Assembly (NCBI RefSeq): GCF_900114895.1
Contig: NZ_FOUO01000012.1
Coordinates: 1-64,000 of the forward strand
Direction of reading: 5' to 3'
DNA: 64,000 bases
From: Ectothiorhodospira mobilis
Lineage (GTDB): Bacteria; Pseudomonadota; Gammaproteobacteria; Ectothiorhodospirales; Ectothiorhodospiraceae
The translations under genes and the position numbers were made by a program. Of this stretch, positions 1 through 15,348 are shown piece by piece. The notes beneath the pieces were generated by a model, which saw nothing but the letters and a program-made list of their open reading frames with translations, did no database searches and was not told the origin of the DNA. Numbering within the stretch: the stretch's first letter is position 1; every line of letters begins with the position of its first letter.

Positions 1-96
1 GAACCACCCGATCCCATCCCGAACTCGGAAGTGAAACGACTCAGCGCCGATGATAGTGTGGGGCCTCCCCATGCGAAAGTAGGTCACTGCCAGGCT
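1..96 (+). rRNA. rrf: 5S ribosomal RNA, 3' portion (5' end outside window)
   Basis: The sequence follows the bacterial 5S rRNA pattern: a GAACTCGGAAGTGAAAC core, then GATGATAGTGTGGGG and CTCCCCATGCGAAAGTAGG, closing with CTGCCAGGC, which pairs with the missing 5' end. Roughly 20-25 bases of the gene lie before the window. It is probably the last gene of an rRNA operon coming from the left. The exact mature 3' end is uncertain by a few bases. Confidence 0.96.
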
Positions 97-105
97 CTTA
101 TACCT

Positions 106-145
106 AAACCCCCGGACGGCTTCGCCTCCGGGGGTTTTTCTTTTT
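106..145 (+). terminator. Intrinsic terminator of the rRNA operon
   Basis: An 11-bp perfect stem (AAACCCCCGGA at 106-116 pairing with TCCGGGGGTTT at 127-137) with a CGGCTTCGCC loop region is followed by a T-rich run to about 145. It sits ten bases after the 5S gene and also faces the convergent uvrA gene. Confidence 0.93.
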
Positions 146-261
146 ACCCCAATATCTCCCTGAACTCACCGCCCCCAAGGCAGGGGGCAATGGCCAAACC
201 CTGTGGATTGGGTCCCCTCTCGCCTCCCGAGGTGGGGACCCAAGGCCTGGATGCGGTGGAC

Positions 262-3102
262 TCAGGTGGCCCGCTTGCCCCCGGGAAGCATGGGGGCAAG
301 GAAACGACCGGTGTGGGAAACCTCTGTATGGGCGAGGGTCTCCGGCGTCCCCGTGGCGATGATGCGACCGCCACCGGAGCCCCCCTCGGGCCCCAGGTCG
401 ATGATCCAGTCCGCCGTCTTGATGACATCCAGGTTGTGTTCGATCACCACAACGGTGTTGCCGTGGTCCCGCAGGCGGTGCAGAACCTTGAGCAGTTGGT
501 CCACATCCTCGAAGTGCAGACCGGTGGTGGGCTCGTCCAGGATGTAGAGGGTGCGCCCCGTATCCCGCTTGGACAATTCCCGGGCCAATTTCACCCTTTG
601 GGCCTCCCCGCCGGAGAGGGTGGTGGCGTTTTGTCCCAGTTGCACGTAGGACAGGCCTACGTCCATGAGGGTCTCCAGCTTGCGGCGCACCGCCGGCACG
701 GCATCGAAGAATTCCAGGGCCTCCTCCACGGTCATCTCCAGCACCTCGTGGATGTTCTTGCCCTTGTAGCGGATCTCCAGGGTCTCGCGGTTGTAGCGCT
801 GACCGCCGCAGACGTCGCAGGGGACGTATACATCCGGCAGGAAATGCATCTCCACCTTGATGACCCCGTCCCCCTGGCAGGCCTCACAGCGCCCGCCGCG
901 CACGTTGAAGGAGAACCGGCCGGGGGCGTAGCCCCGGGAGCGGGCCTCCTGGGTACCGGCGAAGAGTTCGCGGATGGGGGTGAACAGACCGGTGTAGGTG
1001 GCGGGATTGGAACGGGGGGTGCGCCCGATGGGGCTCTGGTCGATGTCCACCACCTTGTCGATATGGTGGAGTCCTTCGATGGCGTCGTGGGGCCCCGGGG
1101 TCTCTCCTGCGCGGTGGAGGTGCAGGGCCGCCACCCGGTAGAGGGTGTCGTTGACCAAAGTGGACTTGCCCGAACCGGAGACCCCCGTGACACAGGTGAA
1201 CAGGCCCACGGGCAGGTGCATGTCCACCCCCTGCAGGTTGTTGCCCCTGGCCCCCCGGATCACCAGCATGCGATCGGGATCCGGGGCATGGCGTTGCGAC
1301 GGCACGGGGATGCAGCGGGCACCGCTAAGGTACTGTCCGGTGAGGGACCCCGGCTGCCGGGCCACCTCCTGTGGGGTGCCCTGGGCCACCACACGCCCGC
1401 CGTGGCGGCCGGCGCCGGGGCCCATGTCCACCACATGATCGGCGCGGCGGATGGCGTCCTCGTCGTGCTCCACCACCACCACGGTGTTGCCCAGGTCCCG
1501 CAGGTTGGTGAGGGTATTGAGCAGGCGGTCGTTGTCCCGTTGATGCAGACCGATGGAGGGCTCATCCAGGATATACATGACCCCCACCAGGCCCGCGCCG
1601 ATCTGGGAGGCCAGGCGGATGCGCTGGGCCTCGCCACCCGAGAGGGTGTCCGCGGACCGGTCCAGGGTCAGGTAATCCAGTCCCACGTTGACCAGGAAGT
1701 TCAGTCGGTCCTGGATCTCCTTGACGATCTTCTCTGCGATGCGGCCCCGCCGGCCTGGAAGCGAGAGGCCGGCGAAGAAATCCCGGGCCTCGCCGATGGG
1801 CAACGCGGAGATCTGCGGCAGGGTCCGGTCGGCGATGAAGACATGGCGGGCGGCCCGGTTCAGGCGGGTGCCCCCGCATTCGGGGCAGGGATGAACCGAC
1901 AGGTACTTGGCCAGCTCCTCGCGCACCGCCGGGGATTCCGTCTCCCGGTAACGGCGCTGCAGGTTGGGCAGGATGCCCTCGAAGGGATGGCTGCTGCGGC
2001 TTTGCTGGCCGCGGGTATTGGCGTAGGTGAATGCGATGCGCTCCTCCCCGCTGCCATGGAGCACCACCTGCCGGATGCGTTCCGGCAGGTCGCGAAAGGG
2101 GGTGTCAAGGTCGAAGCCGTAATGCTCCGCCAGGGACTGGATCATCTGAAAATAGTAGGGATTGCGCCGGTCCCAGCCCCGGATCGCCCCTCCCGCCAGG
2201 CTCAGTTCCGGGTGCACCACCACCCGCTGCGGATCGAAGAACTGCTGCACCCCCAGGCCGTCGCAGCTGGGGCAGGCGCCGGAGGGGTTGTTGAAGGAGA
2301 ACATGCGCGGCTCCAGCTCCTGCAGGGAATAGCCGCAGTGGGGGCACGCGAACCGGGAGGAGAAGATCAGCGGGGGCTGGTCGGGGTCATCCAGATCCCG
2401 CACCAGGGCGATGCCGTCGGACAGGGCAAGGGCCGTCTCCAGGGATTCCGCCAGGCGCAGCCGCAGGTCTTCGCGAACGCGGAAGCGATCCACCACCACC
2501 TCGATGGTGTGCTTGCGTTTGGGCTCCAGGGGCGGCGCCTCCTCCAGTTCCACCAGTTCACCGTCGATGCGCGCCCGCAGGAAACCCTGGGCCCTGAGCC
2601 CCTCCAGGGTGTTCAGGTGTTCGCCCTTGCGTTCCTGCACCACCGGCGCCAGGAGCATGAGGCGTTCCCCCTCGGGGCGTTCCAGGATCTGGTCCACCAT
2701 CTGGCTCACCGTCTGGGCCTCCAGGGTGGTGCCGTGTTCCGGGCAGCGGGGGGTGCCGGCGCGGGCGAACAGCAGCCGCAGGTAATCGTAGATCTCGGTG
2801 ATGGTGCCCACCGTGGAACGGGGGTTGTGGGACGTGGTTTTCTGTTCAATGGAGATGGCTGGGGAGAGCCCCTCGATGTGGTCCACGTCGGGCTTTTCCA
2901 TCATGGACAGGAACTGGCGGGCATAGGCGGAGAGGGACTCCACGTACCGGCGTTGCCCCTCCGCGAAGAGGGTGTCGAAGGCCAGGGAGGACTTGCCGGA
3001 ACCCGAGACCCCGGTGATCACGATGAGCCGGTCCCTGGGCAGGGTCAGGTCCACGTTCTGCAGGTTGTGGGTGCGGGCACCGCGGACGACGATGTGTTCC
3101 AT
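262..3102 (-). CDS. uvrA: Excinuclease ABC subunit A
   Basis: UvrA is the damage-sensing ATPase of nucleotide excision repair; as a dimer it scans DNA and loads UvrB. The 946-residue product has two ABC ATPase halves with Walker A motifs [10 protein letters not shown] near the N-terminus and [10 protein letters not shown] in the second half, two ABC signatures (LSGGEAQR), and both zinc modules (CPHC...CPSC near residue 260 and CEAC...CDVC near residue 745). Length is normal for the family. The ATG at 3102 gives the usual N-terminus [15 protein letters not shown]; the frame stays open upstream but is not conserved there. It is divergent from ssb, as in enterobacteria, and convergent to the rRNA operon. 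Confidence 0.98.
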   Translation of the reverse strand: MEHIVVRGARTHNLQNVDLTLPRDRLIVITGVSGSGKSSLAFDTLFAEGQRRYVESLSAYARQFLSMMEKPDVDHIEGLSPAISIEQKTTSHNPRSTVGTITEIYDYLRLLFARAGTPRCPEHGTTLEAQTVSQMVDQILERPEGERLMLLAPVVQERKGEHLNTLEGLRAQGFLRARIDGELVELEEAPPLEPKRKHTIEVVVDRFRVREDLRLRLAESLETALALSDGIALVRDLDDPDQPPLIFSSRFACPHCGYSLQELEPRMFSFNNPSGACPSCDGLGVQQFFDPQRVVVHPELSLAGGAIRGWDRRNPYYFQMIQSLAEHYGFDLDTPFRDLPERIRQVVLHGSGEERIAFTYANTRGQQSRSSHPFEGILPNLQRRYRETESPAVREELAKYLSVHPCPECGGTRLNRAARHVFIADRTLPQISALPIGEARDFFAGLSLPGRRGRIAEKIVKEIQDRLNFLVNVGLDYLTLDRSADTLSGGEAQRIRLASQIGAGLVGVMYILDEPSIGLHQRDNDRLLNTLTNLRDLGNTVVVVEHDEDAIRRADHVVDMGPGAGRHGGRVVAQGTPQEVARQPGSLTGQYLSGARCIPVPSQRHAPDPDRMLVIRGARGNNLQGVDMHLPVGLFTCVTGVSGSGKSTLVNDTLYRVAALHLHRAGETPGPHDAIEGLHHIDKVVDIDQSPIGRTPRSNPATYTGLFTPIRELFAGTQEARSRGYAPGRFSFNVRGGRCEACQGDGVIKVEMHFLPDVYVPCDVCGGQRYNRETLEIRYKGKNIHEVLEMTVEEALEFFDAVPAVRRKLETLMDVGLSYVQLGQNATTLSGGEAQRVKLARELSKRDTGRTLYILDEPTTGLHFEDVDQLLKVLHRLRDHGNTVVVIEHNLDVIKTADWIIDLGPEGGSGGGRIIATGTPETLAHTEVSHTGRFLAPMLPGGKRAT

Positions 3103-3134
3103 GGATGGGATACGCAACAAGAGGCAGGCATGGC

Positions 3135-3153
3135 CCGGGGCGAATCGCCCCGG
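3135..3153. repeat. GC-rich perfect palindrome upstream of uvrA
   Basis: CCGGGGCGA and TCGCCCCGG flank a single A. On the uvrA transcript this would form a hairpin ending about 32 bases before the start codon; as DNA it could be a second protein site next to the larger inverted repeat at 3160-3193. No function is shown. Confidence 0.5.
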
Positions 3154-3159
3154 AACGAC

Positions 3160-3193
3160 GCAATCCGTCACCGTTGTGATGGTGACGGATTGC
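3160..3193. promoter_or_regulatory. 34-bp inverted repeat between divergent uvrA and ssb
   Basis: Two perfect 13-base arms, GCAATCCGTCACC (3160-3172) and GGTGACGGATTGC (3181-3193), flank an 8-base centre. Nested inside is TCAC-N4-GTGA. The right arm overlaps the -35 proposed for ssb. The position between uvrA and ssb is where E. coli has LexA control, but the sequence is not the CTGT-N8-ACAG SOS box. The palindrome is visible directly; the operator role is inferred. Confidence 0.65.
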
Positions 3194-3218
3194 GAACAAA
3201 CGCCTAATGTAACATGAT
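3190..3218 (+). promoter_or_regulatory. Candidate sigma-70 promoter of ssb
   Basis: TTGCGA (3190-3195), a 17-base spacer and CATGAT (3213-3218) each match four of six consensus positions. Transcription would start near 3225, about 80 bases before ssb. The -35 overlaps the right arm of the inverted repeat, so a bound protein would block it. Confidence 0.4.
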
Positions 3219-3306
3219 GCCGGCGCGCGAATCCCGCCCGGCCCCCGGGGCTTGCAGACCCCGGGCGCACTTCACCACACGGCATCCAAAGGCACGAGGA
3301 ATCTCC

Positions 3307-3804
3307 ATGGCACGAGGTATCAACAAGGTCATTCTCATCGGTAATCTGGGCGCCGATCCCGAGGTGAAGTACGCCCCCAGCGGTGCGGCGGTCACCAACA
3401 TCCGTCTGGCCACCACCGACAGTTGGCGGGACAAGCAGACGGGGGACGTGCAGGAGCGTACGGAATGGCACCGCGTGGTGTTCTTCGGCCGCCTGGCGGA
3501 GATCGCCGGGGAATACCTGCGCAAGGGTTCCCAGGTGTATATCGAGGGCCGGCTGCAGACCCGCAAGTGGCAGGGGCAGGATGGCCAGGACCGCTACACC
3601 ACCGAGGTGGTGGCCAGCGAGATGCAGATGCTGGGCGGCCGCGGCGGGAGCGGTGGCGGCAGCGCCGACTACGACAGCGGTCCCGACTGGGGGCAGGGGG
3701 GCGGCGCCCCGTCCCGCGGTTCCGGTAACGCCCCCGGCGGCGGTCAGTCCTCCCCTGCGCCGCAGGGGCCCTCCGCCGATTTCGACGACGACATCCCGTT
3801 TTGA
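3307..3804 (+). CDS. ssb: Single-stranded DNA-binding protein
   Basis: SSB coats single-stranded DNA in replication, recombination and repair. The 165-residue protein begins [19 protein letters not shown], the conserved first strand of the OB fold, which occupies about residues 1-110. A glycine-rich linker (about 115-155) leads to the acidic tip DFDDDIPF that recruits partner proteins. Length is typical of gammaproteobacterial SSB (about 170-180). The start is the first ATG, preceded by GAGGAATCTCC. Divergent from uvrA; miaB follows after 26 bases. Confidence 0.98.
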   Translation: MARGINKVILIGNLGADPEVKYAPSGAAVTNIRLATTDSWRDKQTGDVQERTEWHRVVFFGRLAEIAGEYLRKGSQVYIEGRLQTRKWQGQDGQDRYTTEVVASEMQMLGGRGGSGGGSADYDSGPDWGQGGGAPSRGSGNAPGGGQSSPAPQGPSADFDDDIPF

Positions 3805-3830
3805 CCGGTCATGGGGTGACATCGGGATCC

Positions 3831-5183
3831 ATGAAGACGCGCATCCATATCCAGACCCAGGGCTGCCAGATGAACGAGTACGACTCGGGGCGGCTCGCGG
3901 ATCTCCTGCAGGCCACCGAAGGGGCCATGATCACCGACGATCCCGCCGCTGCGGACGTGCTGTTGCTCAATTCCTGCGCCATCCGGGAGAAGGCCCAGGA
4001 GAAGGTCTTCTCCCTGCTGGGCCGCTGGCGGGCCCTGAAGGCGGCCCGTGCGGGGGTGATCATCGGCGTGGGGGGGTGCGTGGCCAGTCAGGAGGGGGTT
4101 GCACTGCGTCGCCGCGCCCCCTTCGTGGACCTGGTCTTCGGCCCGCAGACCCTGCACCGCATCCCGGAGATGATCGCCGCCGTGCGCCGGGGGGAGGGGC
4201 CCGTGGTGGACGTCACCTTCCCGGAGATCGAGAAATTCGACCGCCTGCCCGAGCCCCATGCCCGGGGCTATACGGCCTTTGTCTCCGTCATGGAGGGGTG
4301 CAGCCGCTTTTGCACCTACTGTGTCGTGCCCTACACCCGGGGCCAGGAGATCAGCCGCCCCTTCGACGACGTGCTGGTGGAGGTGGCCCAGCTGGCGGCC
4401 CAGGGGGTGCGCGAGGTGACCCTGCTGGGGCAGAACGTCAACGCCTACCGCGGCGTGATGCACGATGGGGACGAGGCGGATCTGGCCCTGCTCATCGAAT
4501 GCGTGGCGGCGGTGGAGGGTATCGAACGCATCCGCTTTACCACCTCCCATCCCCTGGAGCTCTCCGATCGGCTCATCCAGGCCTTCGCCGACGTGCCGCA
4601 ACTGGCGGGGCACCTGCATCTGCCGGTGCAAAGCGGTTCCGACCGCATCCTGGCCGCCATGCGCCGGGGCCACACGGCCCTGGAGTACCGCGCCAAAGTG
4701 CGCCGGCTGCGAGAGGCCCGGCCGGACATCACCCTGTCCTCCGATTTCATCGTCGGCTTCCCCGGGGAGATGGAGGAAGACTTCCAGGCCACCCTGGATC
4801 TGATCGAGTCCGTGGGCTTTGACCAGTCCTTCAGCTTCATCTACAGCCCGCGGCCGGGCACCCCCGCCGCCGCCATGGAGGACCCCACGCCCCTGGAGGA
4901 GAAGAAGGCCCGTCTGCAGCGCCTGCAGGCCCTGGTGGATCGTCAGGCGCGGCACATCAGCACGGCCATGGTGGGGCGCGTGGAGACCGTGCTGGTGGAC
5001 GGACCCTCCCGCCGCGATCCCGCCTGGATGGCCGGGCGCACCGACAACAACCGGGTGGTGAACTTCCCCGGCACCCCGGACCTGGCGGGACGGATGCTGC
5101 CGGTGCGCATCACCGAGGCCCTGAGCCACTCCCTGCGGGGCGAGTGCCTGCAGCCCGCTGCCAGGGCGGCGAACGGCGGCTGA
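3831..5183 (+). CDS. miaB: tRNA-2-methylthio-N6-dimethylallyladenosine synthase
   Basis: MiaB is a radical-SAM methylthiotransferase that adds the 2-methylthio group to i6A37 of tRNAs reading UNN codons. The 450-residue protein shows the N-terminal domain with three cluster cysteines ([27 protein letters not shown]), the radical SAM motif [15 protein letters not shown] near residue 150, and a C-terminal TRAM domain. The ATG at 3831 gives the conserved [18 protein letters not shown]; an in-frame TTG at 3801 overlaps ssb and is unlikely. No strong Shine-Dalgarno precedes it. It heads the miaB-phoH-ybeY-corC-lnt block. Confidence 0.97.
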   Translation: MKTRIHIQTQGCQMNEYDSGRLADLLQATEGAMITDDPAAADVLLLNSCAIREKAQEKVFSLLGRWRALKAARAGVIIGVGGCVASQEGVALRRRAPFVDLVFGPQTLHRIPEMIAAVRRGEGPVVDVTFPEIEKFDRLPEPHARGYTAFVSVMEGCSRFCTYCVVPYTRGQEISRPFDDVLVEVAQLAAQGVREVTLLGQNVNAYRGVMHDGDEADLALLIECVAAVEGIERIRFTTSHPLELSDRLIQAFADVPQLAGHLHLPVQSGSDRILAAMRRGHTALEYRAKVRRLREARPDITLSSDFIVGFPGEMEEDFQATLDLIESVGFDQSFSFIYSPRPGTPAAAMEDPTPLEEKKARLQRLQALVDRQARHISTAMVGRVETVLVDGPSRRDPAWMAGRTDNNRVVNFPGTPDLAGRMLPVRITEALSHSLRGECLQPAARAANGG

Positions 5184-5189
5184 TCGCGC

Positions 5190-5195
5190 TATAAT
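5190..5195 (+). promoter_or_regulatory. Possible -10 hexamer before phoH
   Basis: A perfect TATAAT stands seven bases after the miaB stop. No -35 resembling TTGACA lies 16-18 bases upstream, so either the promoter needs an activator or the match is chance. If real, transcription would start near 5202, with a leader of about 67 bases before phoH. Confidence 0.3.
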
Positions 5196-5268
5196 CGCAG
5201 TCTGGCTCCCCTTCATAGGGCAGGGCCGGACCGGTTCACCCCATGCCCAAGAGCACCCCAAGCCGACC

Positions 5269-6278
<1,010 letters not shown>

Positions 6279-6279
<1 letters not shown>

Positions 6280-6734
6280 TGCCGCAGCGGACCCACGTGC
6301 AGTACGCCGTGCCCCGCCGCGGTATCCCCGCCCCGGCCTCGTTCCGCCGCTGGGTGGACCGGGCCCGGCAGGGGGCCACCGGCTCCGTGGTCATCCGCGT
6401 GGTGGACGAGGCGGAGAGTGCCGCCCTCAACGGCGCCTACCGGGGCCGTGCCTACCCCACCAACGTGCTCTCCTTCCCCTTCGAGGGGCCGGAGGGGATC
6501 CCCGTGGATCACCTGGGGGATCTGGTGATCTGCGCACCGGTGGTGGCGCGGGAGGCCCGGGAGGCGGATCGCCCCCTGCAGGGCCGTTGGGCCCACATGG
6601 TCCTCCACGGCATGCTCCACCTGCGCGGGTTTGATCATCAGAACGAGACCGAGGCCCAGGCCATGGAGGCCCTGGAGACCGCCCTCATGGCGGAACTGGG
6701 CTACGAGGACCCCTATACCATCCCGCAGCCCTGA
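6279..6734 (+). CDS. ybeY: Endoribonuclease YbeY (16S rRNA maturation)
   Basis: YbeY is a zinc endoribonuclease needed for 16S rRNA 3' processing and 70S quality control. The 151-residue protein carries the zinc motif as HGMLHLRGFDH near residues 108-118, with the NVLSFPFEG motif near residue 60. The ATG overlaps the ybeZ stop by one base, so the start is well supported. The order ybeZ-ybeY-ybeX-lnt matches enterobacteria. Confidence 0.97.
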
Positions 6735-6881
6735 TGCCATGCGCGGGTGGGGCGCTCCGGGCAGGACCGGTGCATCGCCCCCGCGTCTCCCCCGGGAATA
6801 CCCACGGCCCCCCGGGCCGTGCAGACATCCAGGCCGGCACACCCGGGACCGGCCTCACAACCTTATGGACAACGCCATATC

Positions 6882-7745
6882 ATGAACACCGATCGATCTA
6901 GTCTTCCCGGGGCCCGCAGCTGGGTGGAGCGCTTCGGCTTCTCCCTGTCCGCGGAGCCCCGGGATCGCGCCCAACTCCTGGAGATGCTGCGCAATGCGCA
7001 GAAGCGCCAGGTGATCGATTCCGACGCCCAGGGGATGCTGGAGGGGGTCCTGCAGGTCTCGGAGATGCAGGTCCGGGACATCATGATCCCCCGCGCCCAG
7101 ATGGACGTGGTCACCCGCGATGCCCAGCTGCCGGAACTTATCCCCCTGCTGGCGGAATCGGCCCATTCCCGCTTCCCGGTGATCGGGGACGACCGGGACG
7201 AGGTGGTGGGCATCCTGCTGGCCAAGGATATGCTGCGCTACTTCGTGGAGGGGGACGAGGAGGTCTTCGACATGCAGGACATCCTGCGTCCCGCCGTGTT
7301 TGTGCCCGAGAGCAAGCGCCTGAACGTGCTGCTCAAGGAGTTCCGCAACAGCCGCAACCACATGGCCATCGTGGTGGACGAGTACGGCGGCGTGGCGGGT
7401 CTGGTGACCATCGAGGACGTGCTGGAGCAGATCGTCGGCGAGATCGACGACGAACACGATATCGAGGACTTCCTCACCCACATCCTGCGTCATGCCAACG
7501 GGCGCTTCACCGTCAAGGCCCTGACCCCCATCGAGGAGTTCAACGCCTACTTCAACACCCAGTACAGCGACGAGGAGTTCGACACCATCGGCGGCTTCAT
7601 CGTGCACCGCTTCGGGCACGTCCCCAAGCGCGGCGAGGAGCTCACCTTCGACCGCTTCCACGTGCGCGTGCTGCGGGCCGACAACCGGCGTGTCCATCTC
7701 CTGGAGTTCAGCTACCGGGAGCCCGAGGCCGGACAGGAGGACTGA
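6882..7745 (+). CDS. ybeX: CorC/YbeX-type CBS-domain protein
   Basis: Members of this family are linked to magnesium/cobalt efflux and, in E. coli, to ribosome metabolism through the ybeZ-ybeY cluster. The 287-residue protein has a short N-terminal segment, a CBS pair (about 70-190, with VRDIMIPRAQMD and VVDEYGGVAGLVTIEDVLEQIVGEI) and a C-terminal CorC/HlyC domain (about 205-285). It lacks the membrane DUF21 domain, like E. coli YbeX. The ATG at 6882 gives the conserved length; the frame is open upstream to 6747 but shows no conserved sequence. Confidence 0.94.
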   Translation: MNTDRSSLPGARSWVERFGFSLSAEPRDRAQLLEMLRNAQKRQVIDSDAQGMLEGVLQVSEMQVRDIMIPRAQMDVVTRDAQLPELIPLLAESAHSRFPVIGDDRDEVVGILLAKDMLRYFVEGDEEVFDMQDILRPAVFVPESKRLNVLLKEFRNSRNHMAIVVDEYGGVAGLVTIEDVLEQIVGEIDDEHDIEDFLTHILRHANGRFTVKALTPIEEFNAYFNTQYSDEEFDTIGGFIVHRFGHVPKRGEELTFDRFHVRVLRADNRRVHLLEFSYREPEAGQED

Positions 7746-7768
7746 GGCCCGACGCCCCGCCTGTGACC

Positions 7769-9302
7769 ATGCCCACACCGACACCATCCGTCTCCCCCTC
7801 CTGGACCGGAATCCTGGAGCGCCACACCCGTCTGGCCGCCCTCGGGGCCCTGCTGGCCGGGGTGGTCACGGTACTGGCCTTCGCCCCCTTCGGCTGGCGG
7901 CCCCTGGCGGTGGCCGGTCCGGCCCTGCTGTTCATCCTGTGGGCGGGGGCCTCGCCGAAGCAGGCGGGGTTGCGGGGCTATTCCTTCGGCGCCGGGTTCT
8001 TCGGCGCGGGGGTGTACTGGATCTATTACAGCCTGCACCTGTTCGGCTCCGCCATCGCCCCGCTGGCGGCCCTCATCACGGCGGGGTTCGTCCTCTTCCT
8101 CGCCCTGTTCCCGGCGCTGCTGGGGTGGCTGGCCGCCCGGCTGCGGCCCGGCCTGCCCCGGCCCCTGTGGCTCATGGGCCTGGTGCCGGCCCTGTGGGTG
8201 CTCCTGGAGTGGGTGCGGGGCTGGCTATTCACCGGCTTCCCCTGGCTGCGCCTGGGCACGGCCCAGCTGGACACCCCCCTGGCGGGATACCTGCCGCTGC
8301 TGGGGGAGTTGGGGGGCAGCGCCGTGGCCGCCGTCCTGGCCGGGGCCCTGGCCTGGATCCTGGTGGAGGGTCGCAGGGGGGCGCCGGCACTGGCCGTGGT
8401 CCTGCTCCTGGGGGCCGCCGGCGCGGGGCTCGGCCAGGTGCAGTGGACGCGGCCCACGGGCCCCACCCTCAGCGCCAGCCTGCTCCAGGGCAACGTGGCC
8501 CAGGAGGACAAGATCGACCCGGCGCAGCTGCCGCTTTCCATGGACCGCTACCGTCGCCTGTCCCTGGAGGCCGCCGGCAGTGATCTCATCCTCTGGCCGG
8601 AGACGGCGGTGCCCGCCTTCTACGACCAGTTGCAGGCCCCGCTGCTGGACCCCCTGGCCCGGCGGCTGGAGGAAGAGGGGAGTGCCCTGATCATCGGGGT
8701 GTTCACCTACGACCCCGAGACCGGGGCCATGTACAACAGCATCGCCCGGGTGGGCGGGGAGGACCCGGCGGTCTACCACAAGCGCAAGCGGGTCCCTTTT
8801 GGCGAATACCTGCCCCTGCGCGGCCTGCTGGCCTGGCTGGATGCCTATATCCAGCTGCCCATGGCGGACCTCTCCCGGGGCCATGGGGGCTGGACCCTCG
8901 AGGCCGCCGGGATCACCCTGGGGCCGTCCATCTGCTACGAGGATGCCTTCGGCGCCCAGACGATCCGCGCCCTGCCCGAGGCGCGGCTGCTGGTGAACGT
9001 CACCAACGACGCCTGGTTCGGGGATTCCATTGCCCCCCACCAGCACCTGGAGATCGCCCGGGTGCGCGCCGTGGAGACCGGGCGGCCCATGTTGCGGGCC
9101 ACCAACACCGGTGTCTCGGCGGTGATCGGGCACCGGGGGGAGGTGCTGGCCCGTTCGCCCCAGTTCACCACCCATATCCTCACCGCCCGGGTGCAGCCAC
9201 GGGCGGGCATCACCCCCTATGCGCGCTGGGGGGACGGGCCGGTGGTGGTGACCGCCGCCCTGGCGGCGGTGCTGCTGCCCCTGGCCGGGCGCCGGCGGCG
9301 GC

Positions 9303-9322
<20 letters not shown>
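7769..9322 (+). CDS. lnt: Apolipoprotein N-acyltransferase
   Basis: Lnt adds the third acyl chain to the N-terminal cysteine of lipoproteins in the inner membrane, allowing Lol export. The 517-residue protein has hydrophobic segments over about residues 20-215, then a periplasmic nitrilase domain. The catalytic triad is visible: Glu in WPETAVPAFYD, Lys in YHKRKRVPFGEYLP and Cys in SICYEDAFG. A final membrane segment lies at about 485-505. The start may be ATG 7769 or GTG 7763, two codons upstream. The 3' end overlaps the convergent ybeL-type gene by 20 bases. Confidence 0.96.
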
Positions 9323-12975
<3,653 letters not shown>

Positions 12976-12984
12976 ACCGCGGCC

Positions 12985-14007
12985 ATGCAGATCAAGCCCG
13001 AGCAGCTGGAGGCACATCTGGAGAAGGGACTGGCCCCGGTCTACCTGCTCTCGGGGGATGAGCCCCTGCAGATGATGGAGGCGGCGGATGCCGTGCGCGC
13101 CGCGGCCCGGGCCCGGGGCCATACCGAGCGGCTGGTGTTCAGCGCCGATGCGGGTTTCGACTGGGGTCGCCTGCGCGAGGCGGCCCAGAGCCTGTCCCTG
13201 TTCGCCAGCCGCCGCATACTGGAGCTGCGCCTGCCCACGGGCAAACCCGGTGCCGAGGGGGGGCGGGCCCTGGAGGCCTATGCGGCGCAACCGCCCGAAG
13301 ATACCGTATTGCTGGTGCAATGCCCCCGCCTGGAGGCGAAGGACCGCAAGACCGCCTGGTGCCGCGCCCTGGAAGGGGCGGGGGTGATGCTGCAGGTCTG
13401 GCCCCTGGACCGGTCCGCCACCGAGGCCTGGATGGCCCGGCGCCTGCGCCAGCGCGGCCTCAACCCCACCCCCGAGGCCCTGCGCCTGCTCAGCGACCGG
13501 GTGGAGGGCAACCTGCTGGCGGCGGCCCAGGAGATGGAAAAACTGCTGCTGCTGACCGGGCCCGGGGAACTGGATGCCCCGGCGGTGCTGGCGGCGGTAT
13601 CCGACAGCGCCCGCTTCGGGGTCTTCGACCTGGTGGATGCCGCCCTGGCGGCGGATGCCCCCCGGGCGGTGCGCATCCTTCAGGGGCTGCGGGGCGAGGG
13701 GACGGAGCCCGCCGTGGTGCTCTGGGCCCTGGCTCGGGAGATCCGCGGCCTGCACCGCATGGCCGAGCGGGGGCAGGCGGGGGAGCCCATGGGCCAACTC
13801 CTGGGGGCGGTGCGTCCGCCCCGCCGCCAGCCCCTGGTGCGCGCCGCCCTGGGCCGCCTGCCGGAACCCGCCCTGGCGCGGCTGCTGGCGGGCTGCGCCC
13901 GCGCCGACCGGATCATCAAGGGCCTGGAGACGGGCAGCCCCTGGGACGAATTGTTAGACTGGACCCTCGCCCTGGCCGGGGCGCCGGTCCCCTCGCGGGC
14001 CTGCTGA
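12985..14007 (+). CDS. holA: DNA polymerase III subunit delta
   Basis: HolA is the clamp-opening subunit of the clamp loader. The 340-residue product begins MQIKPEQLEAHLEKGLAPVY and continues LLSGDEPLQMMEAADAVR, the conserved opening of the family, then the three-domain AAA-like fold without a functional P-loop. Length matches E. coli HolA (343). It follows lptE by nine bases, the usual order. Confidence 0.96.
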   Translation: MQIKPEQLEAHLEKGLAPVYLLSGDEPLQMMEAADAVRAAARARGHTERLVFSADAGFDWGRLREAAQSLSLFASRRILELRLPTGKPGAEGGRALEAYAAQPPEDTVLLVQCPRLEAKDRKTAWCRALEGAGVMLQVWPLDRSATEAWMARRLRQRGLNPTPEALRLLSDRVEGNLLAAAQEMEKLLLLTGPGELDAPAVLAAVSDSARFGVFDLVDAALAADAPRAVRILQGLRGEGTEPAVVLWALAREIRGLHRMAERGQAGEPMGQLLGAVRPPRRQPLVRAALGRLPEPALARLLAGCARADRIIKGLETGSPWDELLDWTLALAGAPVPSRAC

Positions 14008-14055
14008 AACACGAACCCGGCCGGAATCTGCCAAACTGCAAGTGAGACGAGAACG

Positions 14056-15330
14056 GTGTCTGAGACGGTGAGCGGCGATATCCAGCAGACCATGGAGTCC
14101 ATGGGAGAACGGGCACGGGCCGCCTCCCGCATCCTCGCCCGCGCGGATACGGGGGCGAAGGACCGGGCCCTGCGCACCATGGCCGAGCGCATCGAGCAGC
14201 GCGGCGAGGCCCTGCTGGCGGAAAACCGCCGGGATCTGGAGGCCGGGGAACGGGCGGGACTGGATCAGGCCCTGCTGGACCGGCTGGCCTTCACCCCCGA
14301 GCGCCTGGCCGCCATGGCCGAGGGGCTGCGGCAGATCGCGGCCCTGCCGGATCCGGTGGGGGCCATCTCCGATCTCAACTACCGCCCCTCGGGGATCCAG
14401 GTGGGGCGCATGCGCGTGCCCCTGGGGGTCGTCGGCATCATCTACGAATCCCGGCCCAACGTCACCGTGGACGCCGCCGGCCTGTGCCTCAAGTCCGGCA
14501 ACGCGGCCATCCTGCGCGGCGGCTCCGAGGCCTTCCATTCCAACCGGGTGCTGGCGGAGTGCATCCGGGAGGGCCTGGAGGGCGCCGGCCTGCCGGCGGA
14601 CGCGGTGCAGGTGGTGGGGACCACCGACCGCGCCGCCGTGGGGGCCCTGCTGCGCATGCAGACCTACGTGGACGTCATCGTGCCCCGGGGCGGCAAGGGG
14701 CTCATCGCCCGGGTGAGCGAGGAGTCCCGCATCCCGGTGATCAAGCACCTGGACGGGGTGTGCCACGTCTACATCGATGACCGGGCGCAGCTGGATAAGG
14801 CCGTGGCGGTGACGGTGAACGCCAAGACCCAGCGCTACGGCACCTGCAACACCCTGGAGACCCTGCTGGTGGCGGAGGGGATCGCCCCCCGGGCCCTGAA
14901 GGCCCTGGCCCCGGCCTTTGCCGAGAAGGGGGTGGAGCTGCGGGGTTGCGCCCGTACCCGGGCCTTCCTGCCGGAGATCGCCGAGGCCACCGAGGCGGAC
15001 TGGGGTGCCGAGTACCTGGCCCCCATCCTGGCCATCCGCGTGGTGCCGGATCTGGATGCCGCCATCGAGCACATCCACACCTACGGCTCCGGCCACACCG
15101 ACGCCATCCTCACCGAGGACTACGGCCGGGCACGGCGCTTCTTGCGGGAGGTGGACTCCAGCTCCGTCATGGTGAACGCCTCCACCCGCTTCGCCGACGG
15201 CTTCGAATACGGCCTGGGGGCGGAGATCGGCATCAGCACCGACAAGCTCCATGCCCGCGGCCCCGTGGGCCTGGAGGGGCTCACCACCCTCAAGTTCATC
15301 GTCCTGGGCGATGGCCATGTGCGTGGTTGA
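14056..15330 (+). CDS. proA: Gamma-glutamyl phosphate reductase
   Basis: ProA reduces gamma-glutamyl phosphate with NADPH to glutamate semialdehyde in proline synthesis. The 424-residue protein is an aldehyde-dehydrogenase-fold enzyme with catalytic Cys in [13 protein letters not shown] and the conserved [15 protein letters not shown] near residue 118. A GTG at 14056 is taken as start; ATG codons at 14092 and 14101 would remove part of the N-terminal helix. proA sits between holA and nadD, whereas in E. coli proB and proA are together; no proB is in the window. Confidence 0.95.
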   Translation: MSETVSGDIQQTMESMGERARAASRILARADTGAKDRALRTMAERIEQRGEALLAENRRDLEAGERAGLDQALLDRLAFTPERLAAMAEGLRQIAALPDPVGAISDLNYRPSGIQVGRMRVPLGVVGIIYESRPNVTVDAAGLCLKSGNAAILRGGSEAFHSNRVLAECIREGLEGAGLPADAVQVVGTTDRAAVGALLRMQTYVDVIVPRGGKGLIARVSEESRIPVIKHLDGVCHVYIDDRAQLDKAVAVTVNAKTQRYGTCNTLETLLVAEGIAPRALKALAPAFAEKGVELRGCARTRAFLPEIAEATEADWGAEYLAPILAIRVVPDLDAAIEHIHTYGSGHTDAILTEDYGRARRFLREVDSSSVMVNASTRFADGFEYGLGAEIGISTDKLHARGPVGLEGLTTLKFIVLGDGHVRG

Positions 15331-15348
15331 AGCCCCCCGGTGCGCCCC

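Noticed and set aside
31-3207. Plus-strand open frame of 1058 codons opposite uvrA
   Set aside because: It starts inside the 5S rRNA and terminator and is the antisense shadow of uvrA in GC-rich DNA; the product is His/Gly/Val-rich with no recognisable domain.
3103-3306. LexA/SOS box between uvrA and ssb
   Set aside because: No CTGT-N8-ACAG or close variant on either strand of the intergenic region.
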